64,000 bases of DNA. Origin: Mucilaginibacter_A sp050955045. Its GTDB lineage: Bacteria; Bacteroidota; Bacteroidia; Sphingobacteriales; Sphingobacteriaceae. The stretch spans positions 1 through 64,000 of the forward strand of contig JBPBQV010000031.1 of the NCBI GenBank assembly GCA_050955045.1, in the 5' to 3' direction. The position numbers were made by a program, and so were the translations under genes. Every line of letters begins with the position of its first letter. Position 1 is the first letter of the stretch. The notes below the pieces were generated by a model. It did not search any database. It had not been told where the DNA came from and was given only the letters and a program-made list of their open reading frames with translations. Below are positions 51,162 to 59,064 of this stretch, one piece after another.

Positions 51162-51359
51162 TCAGATTTTTTTCACATTTACAGCCTGTAATCCTTTTCT
51201 TCCATCTTCCACATCATATTGAACGTCGTCATTATCTTTGATAGCATTTACACCACCCTGAACGTCTTTAAAATGTACAAACAGATCTTTACCATCATCA
51301 GTAACAATAAAACCATAGCCTTTTTGAGTGTTAAACCACTTTACTTTTCCAGTTTTCAT
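51162..51359 (-). CDS. Cold shock domain protein
   Basis: A 65-residue single OB-fold protein that binds single-stranded RNA and DNA. It has KWFNTQKGYGFIV (RNP1, residues 6-18) and DLFVHFKDV (RNP2, near 25-33). The length matches CspA-type chaperones. It is followed by its own terminator and preceded by the peroxiredoxin terminator, so it is transcribed alone. The 123-base leader between 51360 and 51482 contains that upstream terminator and is not long enough to judge any cold-responsive structure. Confidence 0.96.
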   Translation of the reverse strand: MKTGKVKWFNTQKGYGFIVTDDGKDLFVHFKDVQGGVNAIKDNDDVQYDVEDGRKGLQAVNVKKI

Positions 51360-51434
51360 AGCAATATTTAGAATTTAATTAGTGGTTTAATTTAAAAAAC
51401 TATCTTTAAAAACAAAAATAATTAAACAAAAAAA

Positions 51435-51467
51435 GGATGCTGTTTTTATCGTATAAAAACAGCATCC
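51435..51467 (-). terminator. Terminator built from an inverted pair of the sister-form repeat
   Basis: GGATGCTGTTTTTAT and its exact complement form a 15-bp stem around CGT. The left arm contains an exact ATGCTGTTTTTATC at 51437-51450. Read leftward from the peroxiredoxin gene it is followed by a run of T. It lies between the peroxiredoxin stop and the cold shock gene. Confidence 0.9.
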
Positions 51468-51482
51468 TTAAAAATTATTTTC

Positions 51483-52118
51483 TTATTTGTTTGGCTGAGG
51501 AGTCATCCGCAAATAAGGTTTCACTTCTGTAAAACCTTTTGGAAACTTAGCTGCAATATCTTCTGTTTTGATAGAAGGTAAAACCACAACATCTTCGCCT
51601 TCTTTCCAGTCGGCTGGTGTAGCCACACTATGATAAGCAGTTAACTGCAGCGAATCAATCACACGTAAAATCTCCTGGAAATTTCTGCCTGTTGAAGCCG
51701 GATAACTGATAATCAGCTTTACAATTTTGTTTGGGTCGATGATGAAAAGCGAACGGATTGTAGCATTTACAGAAGCATTTGGGTGGATCATATCATAAGC
51801 TTCTGATATTTTGCGGTCTTTATCACCAATAATCGGGAAAGTAACTTCGACATTTTGTGTTTCATTGATATCATTAATCCAGCCCTGGTGCGCTTCGGCA
51901 TCATCAACACTTAGTGCAATTACCTTCACGTTTCTTTTTTCGAACTCGTCTTTTAAACCCGCTGTTTTGCCAAGTTCGGTTGTACAAACCGGTGTGTAAT
52001 CACCCGGATGCGAAAATAAAATCCCCCAGTGGTTGCCTAAATATTCGTAAAAATCTATTTCGCCCAAAGAGGTTTTTGCCTGAAAATTTGGTGCTTGATC
52101 ACCCAATCTTAAACTCAT
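51483..52118 (-). CDS. 1-Cys-type peroxiredoxin (Prx6 family)
   Basis: A 211-residue thiol peroxidase. The peroxidatic Cys45 lies in HPGDYTPVCTTELG, the form typical of Prx6-type enzymes, and the resolving Cys of 2-Cys AhpC is absent. A Prx6-like C-terminal extension follows after about residue 160 (TPADWKEGEDVVVLPSI, PKGFTEVKPYLRMT). It reduces peroxides with an outside thiol. It is cytoplasmic and monocistronic, with a strong terminator. Together with the catalase at 24925-26535 it forms the peroxide defence in this window. Confidence 0.95.
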   Translation of the reverse strand: MSLRLGDQAPNFQAKTSLGEIDFYEYLGNHWGILFSHPGDYTPVCTTELGKTAGLKDEFEKRNVKVIALSVDDAEAHQGWINDINETQNVEVTFPIIGDKDRKISEAYDMIHPNASVNATIRSLFIIDPNKIVKLIISYPASTGRNFQEILRVIDSLQLTAYHSVATPADWKEGEDVVVLPSIKTEDIAAKFPKGFTEVKPYLRMTPQPNK

Positions 52119-52193
52119 AACTTTAAATTTTAAGGTATATTAATACTATACTAAGTTAATAGAGAAATATTTGTTCTACAATTATTATCAATA

Positions 52194-52223
52194 AAAAAGG
52201 GAATCCTTTTGGATTCCCTTTTT
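52194..52223 (-). terminator. Intrinsic terminator after rplT
   Basis: AAAAAGGGAATCC and its exact complement flank TTTT, a 13-bp stem just downstream of the ribosomal-protein operon. Confidence 0.9.
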
Positions 52224-52242
52224 AGCTAAAGCAGCATTTTAT

Positions 52243-52587
52243 TTATTTTACCGAATCAACAACTGCTTTAAAAGCATCCGGATGATTCATCGCTAAATCA
52301 GCTAAAACCTTGCGGTTTAACGTGATTTTTGCAGTATTCAATTTTCCCATTAATTGAGAATAAGATATGCCGTGCTGACGTGCACCAGCGTTAATACGCT
52401 GAATCCACAATCCTCTGAACTCTCTTTTTTTGGTTTTACGGTCACGGTAAGCATACTGTAAACCTTTTTCTACTGTATTTTTTGCAACAGTATAAACCTT
52501 ACTACGAGAACCCCAATAACCTTTGGCGAGGTTCATTATTTTTTTTCTGCGTCTACGGGACGCTACTGCGTTTACTGAACGTGGCAT
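52243..52587 (-). CDS. rplT: Ribosomal protein L20
   Basis: A 114-residue large-subunit protein needed early in 50S assembly. It begins PRSVNAVASRRRRKKIMNLAKGYWGSRSKVYTVAK, which is nearly invariant in the family. It is the last gene of thrS-infC-rpmI-rplT, in the classical order, and is followed by an intrinsic terminator. In other bacteria L20 represses this operon through its own mRNA; no such site is recognised here. Confidence 0.98.
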   Translation of the reverse strand: MPRSVNAVASRRRRKKIMNLAKGYWGSRSKVYTVAKNTVEKGLQYAYRDRKTKKREFRGLWIQRINAGARQHGISYSQLMGKLNTAKITLNRKVLADLAMNHPDAFKAVVDSVK

Positions 52588-52662
52588 TTTTTTGAGTTTT
52601 TAGTAGTGGGTGTTTCAGTTAAGAAAACTTGTAAACCCGAATACCTGGTTAAATAATTATTT

Positions 52663-52863
52663 CTATTTTCCGATTGCTAACATACGTTTTACATTACCCA
52701 TGTCCGCAGCAGATACTAAACTGGTGTGGCCAAGTGCACGTTTACGTTTGGTTGACATCTTGGTTAAGATGTGGCTTTTAAAAGCATTTTTACGGGCAAT
52801 TTTGCCGCTTCCAGTAAGCTTAAAGCGCTTTTTAGCACTGGAATTGGTTTTCATTTTTGGCAT
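52663..52863 (-). CDS. rpmI: Ribosomal protein L35
   Basis: A 66-residue basic protein beginning PKMKTNSSAKKRFKLTGSGK, followed by RKNAFKSHILTKMSTKRKRAL, typical of L35. It lies between infC and rplT with short gaps. Confidence 0.97.
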   Translation of the reverse strand: MPKMKTNSSAKKRFKLTGSGKIARKNAFKSHILTKMSTKRKRALGHTSLVSAADMGNVKRMLAIGK

Positions 52864-52881
52864 AATCTTTTGTTAAACTAT

Positions 52882-53451
52882 TTATTTTTTGGCTGCTTTA
52901 GGCGCTAATGTAAGGAACATCCGTTTACCTTCTAATTTAGGTAACTGCTCCACTTTTCCAACTTCTTCTACGGCTTGTGCAAAACGGAGCAACAAAATTT
53001 CTCCTTGCTCTTTGTAAACAATTGCACGTCCTTTAAAATGTACGTAAGCCCTAACTTTTTCACCAGCTTCTAAGAATTTTTGAGCATGTTTCAGCTTAAA
53101 TTCAAAATCATGGTCATCCGTATTTGGCCCGAAGCGGATTTCTTTAATAACGGTTTGCTTGGCATTGCTCTTAATCTCCTTCATTTTCTTCTTCTGCTCG
53201 TAAATAAACTTGTTATAGTCTATAATTTTACAAACAGGAGGCGTTGCATTCGGAGAAATCTCTACCAGGTCTAACTCTTGTTCTTCGGCCATTGCCAAAG
53301 CAACTTTTGTGTTGAAAATTCCTGGTTCTACATTGTCTCCAACTAAACGAATTTCAGGAACCCTGATAAACTGATTGATATTATGTTCAGCTTCTTTCTT
53401 TTTGAAAGGAGGCCTTGGGCCTCTGCTGAAATTTGGTTTGCTTAATGCCAA
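52882..53451 (-). CDS. infC: Translation initiation factor IF-3
   Basis: A 189-residue initiation factor. The N-domain has INQFIRVPEIRLVGDN, and the linker-to-C-domain has VCKIIDYNKFIYEQKKKMKEIK near 74-95. The C-domain core KEIRFGPNTDDHDFEFKLKHAQKFLEAG near 103-130 is intact. It has a normal ATG here rather than the AUU found in Escherichia coli, so the autoregulation by that codon does not apply. The ATG lies one base after the thrS stop. Confidence 0.97.
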   Translation of the reverse strand: MALSKPNFSRGPRPPFKKKEAEHNINQFIRVPEIRLVGDNVEPGIFNTKVALAMAEEQELDLVEISPNATPPVCKIIDYNKFIYEQKKKMKEIKSNAKQTVIKEIRFGPNTDDHDFEFKLKHAQKFLEAGEKVRAYVHFKGRAIVYKEQGEILLLRFAQAVEEVGKVEQLPKLEGKRMFLTLAPKAAKK

Positions 53452-53452
53452 G

Positions 53453-55378
53453 TTATATGGTTATTTCTTTTTCTATTAATAATTTAAAATCCTCAATACT
53501 CATACTGCCTAAATCGCCTTCACCGTGTTTGCGCACAGCAACAGTCTCTTCTGCTGCTTCTTTCTCACCAACGATAAGCATGTATGGAATCTTTTTAACT
53601 TCGGCATCACGGATTTTTCGTCCGATCTTCTCATCCCGCAAGTCAATTAGACCGCGAATATCGTGTTTTTTTAATGTTCCTGAAAGTTTTTTTGCATATT
53701 CTTCATATTTTTCCGATATGGGTAAAATAGAATATTGCTCTGGTGTAAGCCATAATGGAAAATTACCAGCACAATGCTCAATTAGCACGGCAACAAAGCG
53801 TTCCAACGAACCAAATGGTGCGCGATGGATCATTACCGGTCGATGTTTTTGGTTATCGCTGCCCGTATATTCCAGTTCAAAACGTTCCGGTAAATTGTAA
53901 TCTACCTGGATTGTTCCTAGCTGCCATTTCCGGCCCAAAGCATCTTTCACCATAAAATCAAGCTTCGGTCCGTAAAAAGCAGCTTCGCCAAATTCTATGA
54001 CGGTTGGTAAACCTTTTTCATGCGCTGCTTCAATAATTGCTGCTTCAGCCAACAACCAATTTTCATCACTACCAATGTATTTCGTTTTATTTTCGGGATC
54101 GCGTAAAGAAATCTGTGCAGTATAATCGTTAAATCCTAATGCTTTAAACACGTAAAGCACCAGATCAATTACTTTTTTAAACTCTTCTTTTACCTGATCT
54201 GGGCGGCAGAATAAATGCGCATCATCTTGCGTAAAACCACGAACACGGGTTAAACCATGCAATTCGCCGCTTTGTTCGTAGCGGTAAACTGTTCCAAATT
54301 CAGCAAAACGCACCGGCAAATCTTTGTAAGAGCGCGGTTTGGTTTTATAAATTTCGCAGTGATGCGGACAATTCATCGGTTTTAAAAAGAACTCCTCTCC
54401 TTCCTGTGGTGTTTTTATCGGTTGAAAAGAATCAGCACCGTACTTTTCATAATGGCCGGAAGTAACATATAAGTTTTTATGGCCGATATGCGGCGTAATT
54501 ACTTGTTCGTAACCAGCTTCTTCCTGTGCTTTTTGCAGGAAACGAACTAATTTCTCGCGCAACGCAGCACCTTTTGGTAACCATAATGGCAAGCCCATTC
54601 CTACTTTTTCAGAAAAAGCAAACAGTTCCAGTTCTTTACCTAATTTACGGTGATCGCGTTTTTTAGCTTCTTCCAGAAACTTCAAATATTCCGCTAATTC
54701 GCTTTGTTTCGGATAAGTTACGCCATAAATGCGGGTTAACTGTTTCCGGCTTTCGTCGCCGCGCCAGTATGCGCCGGCAACGCTCATTAACTTAATTGCC
54801 TTGATAAAAGAAGTATTCGGTATATGCGGCCCTCGGCATAAATCCGTAAAATTTCCCTGCGAATAAAAAGTGATCGAACCGTCGGGCAAATCTTTGATCA
54901 GATCGAGCTTGTATTCATCGCCTTTTTCTGTAAAATATTCGGTTGCTTGTGCTTTGGAAACAGGTTTGCGGATAAACTCTGATTTGGTTTTAGCCAGCTC
55001 CGCCATTTTATCTTCGATCTTTTTAAAATCATCTGAAGAAAACGGCTGATCTCCAAAATCAACATCGTAATAAAAACCGGTTTCGATGGCTGGTCCGATG
55101 CCCAGCTTCACGCCCGGATACAAAGCTTCCAAAGCTTCGGCCATTAAGTGTGCGGAGGAATGCCAGAAAGTAGCTTTTCCTTCAATATCGTTCCAAGTTA
55201 ATAACTTGATTTTGCCATCTTCTTCAATCGGGCGACTTGCATCCCAAACCTGGCCATCAATTTCGGCAGCTAAAACATTTCGGGCCAAACCTTCTGAAAT
55301 GGACAAAGCAACCTGCATGGCGGTTATGCCTTTGTCGTATTGGCGGACAGAGCCGTCCGGCAGCGTTAAGTTAATCAT
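53453..55378 (-). CDS. thrS: Threonyl-tRNA synthetase
   Basis: A 641-residue class II synthetase. TGS domain 1-60 (INLTLPDGSVRQYDKGITAMQVA). Editing domain with HSSAHLMAEALEALYPG (HxxxH, near 72-88) and DLCRGPHIPNT. Catalytic domain with MNCPHHCEIYK (zinc Cys and His), RFAEFGTVYRYEQSGELHGLTRVRGFTQDD split over motif 2, and HRAPFGSLERFVAVLIEH (motif 3). Anticodon domain with ISEKYEEYAKKL and RDEKIGRKIRDAEVKKIPYMLIVG. It heads the operon with infC, rpmI and rplT. A variant of the dispersed 14-mer lies in its coding sequence at 54803-54816, encoding NTSFI. Confidence 0.98.
   Translation of the reverse strand: MINLTLPDGSVRQYDKGITAMQVALSISEGLARNVLAAEIDGQVWDASRPIEEDGKIKLLTWNDIEGKATFWHSSAHLMAEALEALYPGVKLGIGPAIETGFYYDVDFGDQPFSSDDFKKIEDKMAELAKTKSEFIRKPVSKAQATEYFTEKGDEYKLDLIKDLPDGSITFYSQGNFTDLCRGPHIPNTSFIKAIKLMSVAGAYWRGDESRKQLTRIYGVTYPKQSELAEYLKFLEEAKKRDHRKLGKELELFAFSEKVGMGLPLWLPKGAALREKLVRFLQKAQEEAGYEQVITPHIGHKNLYVTSGHYEKYGADSFQPIKTPQEGEEFFLKPMNCPHHCEIYKTKPRSYKDLPVRFAEFGTVYRYEQSGELHGLTRVRGFTQDDAHLFCRPDQVKEEFKKVIDLVLYVFKALGFNDYTAQISLRDPENKTKYIGSDENWLLAEAAIIEAAHEKGLPTVIEFGEAAFYGPKLDFMVKDALGRKWQLGTIQVDYNLPERFELEYTGSDNQKHRPVMIHRAPFGSLERFVAVLIEHCAGNFPLWLTPEQYSILPISEKYEEYAKKLSGTLKKHDIRGLIDLRDEKIGRKIRDAEVKKIPYMLIVGEKEAAEETVAVRKHGEGDLGSMSIEDFKLLIEKEITI
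54803..54816 (-). repeat. Dispersed 14-mer variant inside thrS
   Basis: ATACTTCTTTTATC on the minus strand, one base from consensus, encoding TSFI within PNTSFIKA. It is part of an essential gene and so is held by protein function too. Confidence 0.5.
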
Positions 55379-55403
55379 CTACAACTATGATTTAATTTTT
55401 TAT

Positions 55404-55426
55404 GTGATAAAAACAGTATGCATCAC
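55404..55426 (-). repeat. Sister-form repeat inside a small hairpin
   Basis: GTGAT and ATCAC pair around a 13-base loop; the copy is ATACTGTTTTTATC on the minus strand (55406-55419). It lies upstream of thrS and of the divergent small gene, so it is not a terminator. Confidence 0.65.
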
Positions 55427-55476
55427 CTACAAAGTGATTTTGGCGCAAAAATAGGATAAATTGATTGTTTTTTATA

Positions 55477-55484
55477 TAAATTTG
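55477..55484 (+). promoter_or_regulatory. Candidate -7 box for the small gene / nucleotidyltransferase pair
   Basis: TAAATTTG matches TAnnTTTG and lies 21 bases upstream of the ATG at 55505. I see no convincing -33 box. Confidence 0.4.
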
Positions 55485-55504
55485 ATTGCTGCCAAACGCA
55501 AACA

Positions 55505-55669
55505 ATGGAAGAAAAAAAGCCGATTTTCGATTTTGCTGAATTAGAACTTTTAAAAGAAGGTTTGAAACGCAGTTATAAGGAACGCTTCGAAATGTGTACG
55601 CGCTTGTACAAAATCCAGCAGACGATGAATAAGGCTATAATTGTTCACAAAAAATTCATTTCTAAATAA
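55505..55669 (+). CDS. Small protein upstream of nucleotidyltransferase
   Basis: A 54-codon frame: it begins MEEKKPIFDFAELELLKE and ends VHKKFISK. The middle, LKRSYKERFEMCTRLYKIQQ, is a charged amphipathic helix. It ends five bases before the nucleotidyltransferase start, same strand, so the two are probably co-translated. I do not recognise a family. Its size and position are those of the antitoxin-like partner in two-gene nucleotidyltransferase modules, but it has no visible HEPN motif (RxxxxH) and no DNA-binding fold. It has sensible codon use and a plausible promoter. Confidence 0.7.
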   Translation: MEEKKPIFDFAELELLKEGLKRSYKERFEMCTRLYKIQQTMNKAIIVHKKFISK

Positions 55670-55674
55670 TTGTT

Positions 55675-56154
55675 ATGGATATTTTTGATGAAGAAATCTT
55701 AAATTTCTGGAAATGCCTTCAAGATCATGATGTAAAGTACATTATGGTTGGTGGTTTTGCTATAAATTTACATGGTTATCAGCGATTTACTGGTGATATG
55801 GACATCTGGATAAAAGATACTTTAGCAAATAGAAAACAATTGCGCGTGGCATTTATAAATTGTAGCATGGGTGATTTTCCAATGATTGAATACATGAAAT
55901 TTGTACCCGGTTGGACAGAATTTCAATTGAACAATAATTTAAAATTGGATATCCTGATTGATATGAAAGGTTTAGAAGAGTATAGCTTTGATGAATGTTT
56001 GAAGATGGCTTCTATTGCTGATATTGATAGTGTAAAGGTTCCATTTTTGCATCTTAATCAACTTATTCAAAACAAAAAAGTTATAAATCGGGCAAAGGAT
56101 CAGCTTGATGTTTTGGCTTTAGAAGAAATTCAAAGGTTAAGAAAAGGTGATTAA
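55675..56154 (+). CDS. AbiEii/MNT-like nucleotidyltransferase
   Basis: A 159-residue small nucleotidyltransferase. The key pattern is KYIMVGGFAINLHGYQRFTGDMDIWI near 22-47, with the GG motif and the DMDIW metal-binding aspartates, then LKLDILIDMKGLEEYSFDE near 99-117, which supplies the third carboxylate. The C-terminal helix QLIQNKKVINRAKDQLDVLAL is common in this group. Related proteins modify tRNA or other targets in toxin-antitoxin or abortive-infection modules. Many such single genes in Bacteroidota are uncharacterised. The short upstream gene is a candidate partner. Confidence 0.85.
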   Translation: MDIFDEEILNFWKCLQDHDVKYIMVGGFAINLHGYQRFTGDMDIWIKDTLANRKQLRVAFINCSMGDFPMIEYMKFVPGWTEFQLNNNLKLDILIDMKGLEEYSFDECLKMASIADIDSVKVPFLHLNQLIQNKKVINRAKDQLDVLALEEIQRLRKGD

Positions 56155-56184
56155 TATGACTCTTTTTCAGCCTAAAAACTCATC

Positions 56185-56913
56185 TTACACATTCCCCCAG
56201 CCACCAGCCAAAACATCAGCCAGATGTACTGTTTTTATCGGCAAATTATTTTTATCAATATAACCTTGCAAATGCAGCAAGCAGGAAGCATCGGTAGAAA
56301 TTATATAATCTGCCTCTAAAGCCAGCGCCTGATCTACTTTTTGCTGCGCCATTGCTGTAGAAATCGCTTCAAACTTCACCGCAAATGTTCCGCCGAAACC
56401 ACAGCAAGTGCTGCTGTCAGGTAGTTCCAACAATTCTAAACCGTGTACTTTTTCCAACAATTTGCGCGGTTCTGCTTTGATTTTGCATTCGCGTAAAGCG
56501 GCGCAGCTATCGTGGTAAACTGCTTTGCCTTCCAGTTCGGCTCCAAAATAATCCTGCTCCATTACGTTCACCAAAAAATCTGATAATTCGTGAATATGAC
56601 TCTGGATCGAACGGCATTTATTGTGTACGGCCGTGTTGGTAAACAGATCGTTATAATAATTTTTGACCATGCCAGTGCAGGAAGCAGATGGCGAAACAAT
56701 AAAATGCTGATCGGTAAAATCTTCCAAAAACTTACTTCCAATCACTTTGGCATCGTCCCAGAAACCGGCATTAAAAGCAGGTTGGCCGCAGCAGGTTTGG
56801 TTTGGATTGTAAATCACTTCGCAACCTACTTTTTCTAAAACTTTTATGGTACTAAAAGCAGTATCCGGATAAAGCTGATCAATAAAACAAGGAATAAATA
56901 GTTCAACTTTCAT
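56185..56913 (-). CDS. (Fe-S)-binding CCG-domain protein, LutA/YkgE family
   Basis: A 242-residue protein with two CCG repeats. Repeat 1 has LFIPCFIDQLYP and TCCGQPAFNAGF (near 5-50), and repeat 2 has YHDSCAALRE and STCCGFGGTFAVK (near 132-175). In Bacillus subtilis LutA belongs to a three-gene lactate oxidase, LutABC. LutB and LutC are not next to it here, so either they are elsewhere or this protein has another partner. It lies directly next to the transporter gene, one base after its stop, which suggests a joint role in uptake and oxidation of a hydroxy acid. Confidence 0.9.
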   Translation of the reverse strand: MKVELFIPCFIDQLYPDTAFSTIKVLEKVGCEVIYNPNQTCCGQPAFNAGFWDDAKVIGSKFLEDFTDQHFIVSPSASCTGMVKNYYNDLFTNTAVHNKCRSIQSHIHELSDFLVNVMEQDYFGAELEGKAVYHDSCAALRECKIKAEPRKLLEKVHGLELLELPDSSTCCGFGGTFAVKFEAISTAMAQQKVDQALALEADYIISTDASCLLHLQGYIDKNNLPIKTVHLADVLAGGWGNV

Positions 56914-58251
56914 TTAGTTTGCCGGATTTTGAAGGTTGTAAAATTCAGAATTCCTGCTGATACTTTTTTCGCCTGATCGTAAAGAAAATAATAAAATTAA
57001 ACCGATTACAAACAAAATGGTGAGAAATAAGATGGAATTACGCATGTTGCCTGTTAGTTCTTCAATAAAACCAAAACCAAATAATCCGGCAACAATAGCT
57101 ACTTTTTCGGTTACATCATAAAAGCTGAAAAAAGATGCCGTATCCGGAATATTTTCTGGTAAAAATTTGGAATAGGTAGAACGAGAAAGCGACTGGATGC
57201 CACCCATCACTAAACCAACAATTACGGCTAATCCGTAAAATTGCATGGCTGTAGTAATAAAATAAGCGAAAATACAAACGGTAATCCACAAGAAAACAAC
57301 AACCATCAGCACCGAAACGTTACCGTATTTTTCGGATAATTTCGACATTAAAGTTGCACCGCCGATGGCAACCAACTGGATAATCAGAATAATCGAAATC
57401 AGAGCTGCCGTACCCAGATGCAATTCTTTTTCGCCAAAATTAGCTGCAACCAGCATAATGGTTTGCACACCCATCGAGTAGAAAAAAAATGCAGGTAAAA
57501 AACGCTTTAGCAAAGGCATGTTTTGCACTTGTTGCCAAACTTTTTGCAATTTTTCAAAGCCATTGTGCACTTTTTGCTCATTCAAAATATCAAAATTCGG
57601 ACTTCCTTTTGGCAGTATTTTGAACGGGATTTGTGCGAAACCAATCCACCATAATCCAACTAATAAAAAGCTGAGCCTCGCAGGAAAAGTTCCGTCGGTA
57701 ATGCCAAAAGTTTTGGGTGATAAAACGAACACAAAGCAAATAACCTGTAAAATTACGCTTCCAATATAACCATATATAAATCCTTTTGCACTCACTTTAT
57801 CTTGCTGATCTACAGTGGCAATTTCGGGTAGATACGAGTTGTAAAAAACCTGTCCACCGCAATAACCAATTGCAGCAATGGCGAAGCAAAAAATGCCCAG
57901 TTCCAGCGTATCCAGCTTAAAAAAATATAAACCACAGCAAGCCAGCGCGCCAATCCAGGTAAAAAACTGCATGTAATTTTTTTTGTTGCCATGATAATCA
58001 GCAATAGAAGTTAAAAACGGTGTTAAAATAGCAATCACCAAGTAAGCAGCGGCCAGTGCATAGTTGGATAATGCGGTGTTAACAAAAGATTTTCCGAAGA
58101 AAAAAACTTTGTCACCGTGTTCTTTTGTTGTGGTAATAGCTGTATAATAGGCAGGAAAAATAGTGGATGTGATGACTAAGTTGTAAGCAGAATTTGCCCA
58201 ATCAAACATCGCCCAGGCCTTGATGGTCTTTTTGTTATTTTTGATCTCCAT
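56914..58251 (-). CDS. UMF1-family MFS transporter
   Basis: The product is 445 residues from the start at 58251 (MEIKNNKKTIKAWAMFDWANSAYNLVI). The longer frame adds 113 residues that are only the shadow of the plus-strand zinc-ribbon gene, so it is rejected. WAMFDWANSAYNLVITSTIFPAYY is the helix-1 signature of the UMF1/Atg22-like group of the major facilitator superfamily. Twelve helices are visible, with a GGIQSLSRSTYSKFLPE loop near 335-351. The transported compound is unknown. It abuts the LutA-like gene downstream. Confidence 0.92.
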   Translation of the reverse strand: MEIKNNKKTIKAWAMFDWANSAYNLVITSTIFPAYYTAITTTKEHGDKVFFFGKSFVNTALSNYALAAAYLVIAILTPFLTSIADYHGNKKNYMQFFTWIGALACCGLYFFKLDTLELGIFCFAIAAIGYCGGQVFYNSYLPEIATVDQQDKVSAKGFIYGYIGSVILQVICFVFVLSPKTFGITDGTFPARLSFLLVGLWWIGFAQIPFKILPKGSPNFDILNEQKVHNGFEKLQKVWQQVQNMPLLKRFLPAFFFYSMGVQTIMLVAANFGEKELHLGTAALISIILIIQLVAIGGATLMSKLSEKYGNVSVLMVVVFLWITVCIFAYFITTAMQFYGLAVIVGLVMGGIQSLSRSTYSKFLPENIPDTASFFSFYDVTEKVAIVAGLFGFGFIEELTGNMRNSILFLTILFVIGLILLFSLRSGEKSISRNSEFYNLQNPAN

Positions 58252-58288
58252 ACTGCTGCAAAATAGGTATAATTTTAGAAACCGTAAA

Positions 58289-58603
58289 TTGAGTAATAAA
58301 CAGGAAATAAAATGTCCGCACTGCCATGAGTGGACTTTATGGAAAGGCCGCATTGACGACCGCTGTTTGTATTGTAACGGGTTTTTAAAGGTGGAAGATT
58401 TTACCAAATCCGTAGAAACTAAAATTAAAAAAGAAGTAAAAAAAGAAGATGATTTTTTATTCATCCGCCCGGAGGATAGTGCTTTTAAAAAAAAGCTGAA
58501 AACAAAATTGCTTCCGATCCGAAATCTAATGATGTATGCACAGATCGGTTTTGCTGTTTTTATAAGCACTTTATTGTGGTTAATTGGCATTATATCAGCT
58601 TGA
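58289..58603 (+). CDS. Zinc-ribbon protein with C-terminal membrane helix
   Basis: The product is about 104 residues from a TTG at 58289 (MSNKQEIKCPHCHEW). The longer frame from the ATG at 58220 would overlap the divergent transporter start and adds residues with no family support. CPHC and CLYC, 19 residues apart, form a zinc ribbon at the N-terminus. A charged linker (KSVETKIKKEVKKEDD) follows, then one membrane helix at the end (MYAQIGFAVFISTLLWLIGII). It is probably anchored in the inner membrane with its ribbon inside. It is translationally coupled to the next gene. I do not know its function. Confidence 0.75.
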   Translation: MSNKQEIKCPHCHEWTLWKGRIDDRCLYCNGFLKVEDFTKSVETKIKKEVKKEDDFLFIRPEDSAFKKKLKTKLLPIRNLMMYAQIGFAVFISTLLWLIGIISA

Positions 58604-58604
58604 T

Positions 58605-58973
58605 ATGAAAACCTTGCTTAATCCCTGGTTCATAGCTTTCTGCGGAATTTGGGCTGTTATTTATTTTGCCAAAATTACAAATCATCCAATTTTATTGCTG
58701 AGAGGACATCTGACAGATGTGCTGGCCGTGCCGATCATTGCCAATCTGGGTTTATGGTTTCAGCGAATTTTTATCGATAAAAGAAGCTGTTATGTTTTAA
58801 AACCAGGTCATGTTATTTTTATTGTTATCCAAATTTCTGTCGTTTTTGAGTGGTTGCTACCAATATATCATCCCGAAAAATTTACCGGCGATTGGTTAGA
58901 TGTGCTGTTATATGTTTTTGGAGGAATATTTTTTCTGTGGAAAATGAACAGGCCACTGCCTCAAAATTTATAA
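58605..58973 (+). CDS. Small integral membrane protein
   Basis: A 122-residue protein from the start at 58605 (MKTLLNPWFIAFCGIWAVIYF), one base after the upstream stop. It has three or four membrane helices and a GDWLDVLLYVFGGIFFLW segment that recalls the DxxxxxxG pattern of VanZ-like proteins. It is co-transcribed with the zinc-ribbon gene. I do not assign a function. Confidence 0.75.
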   Translation: MKTLLNPWFIAFCGIWAVIYFAKITNHPILLLRGHLTDVLAVPIIANLGLWFQRIFIDKRSCYVLKPGHVIFIVIQISVVFEWLLPIYHPEKFTGDWLDVLLYVFGGIFFLWKMNRPLPQNL

Positions 58974-59064
58974 ATCGATTCTGTTTCAAGTTTTGCCAGG
59001 CAAACAAATCCGCAGAAGTTGCTGTATATTCAAAAATATTTAAGCATTTCAATTCTAAACTCCT

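Noticed and set aside
56185..56913. Complete lactate-utilisation LutABC operon
   Set aside because: Only the LutA-like gene is present; no LutB or LutC gene is next to it.
58252..58590. 113-residue N-terminal extension of the UMF1-type transporter
   Set aside because: It lies antisense to the zinc-ribbon gene; the transporter's helix-1 signature starts right after 58251.
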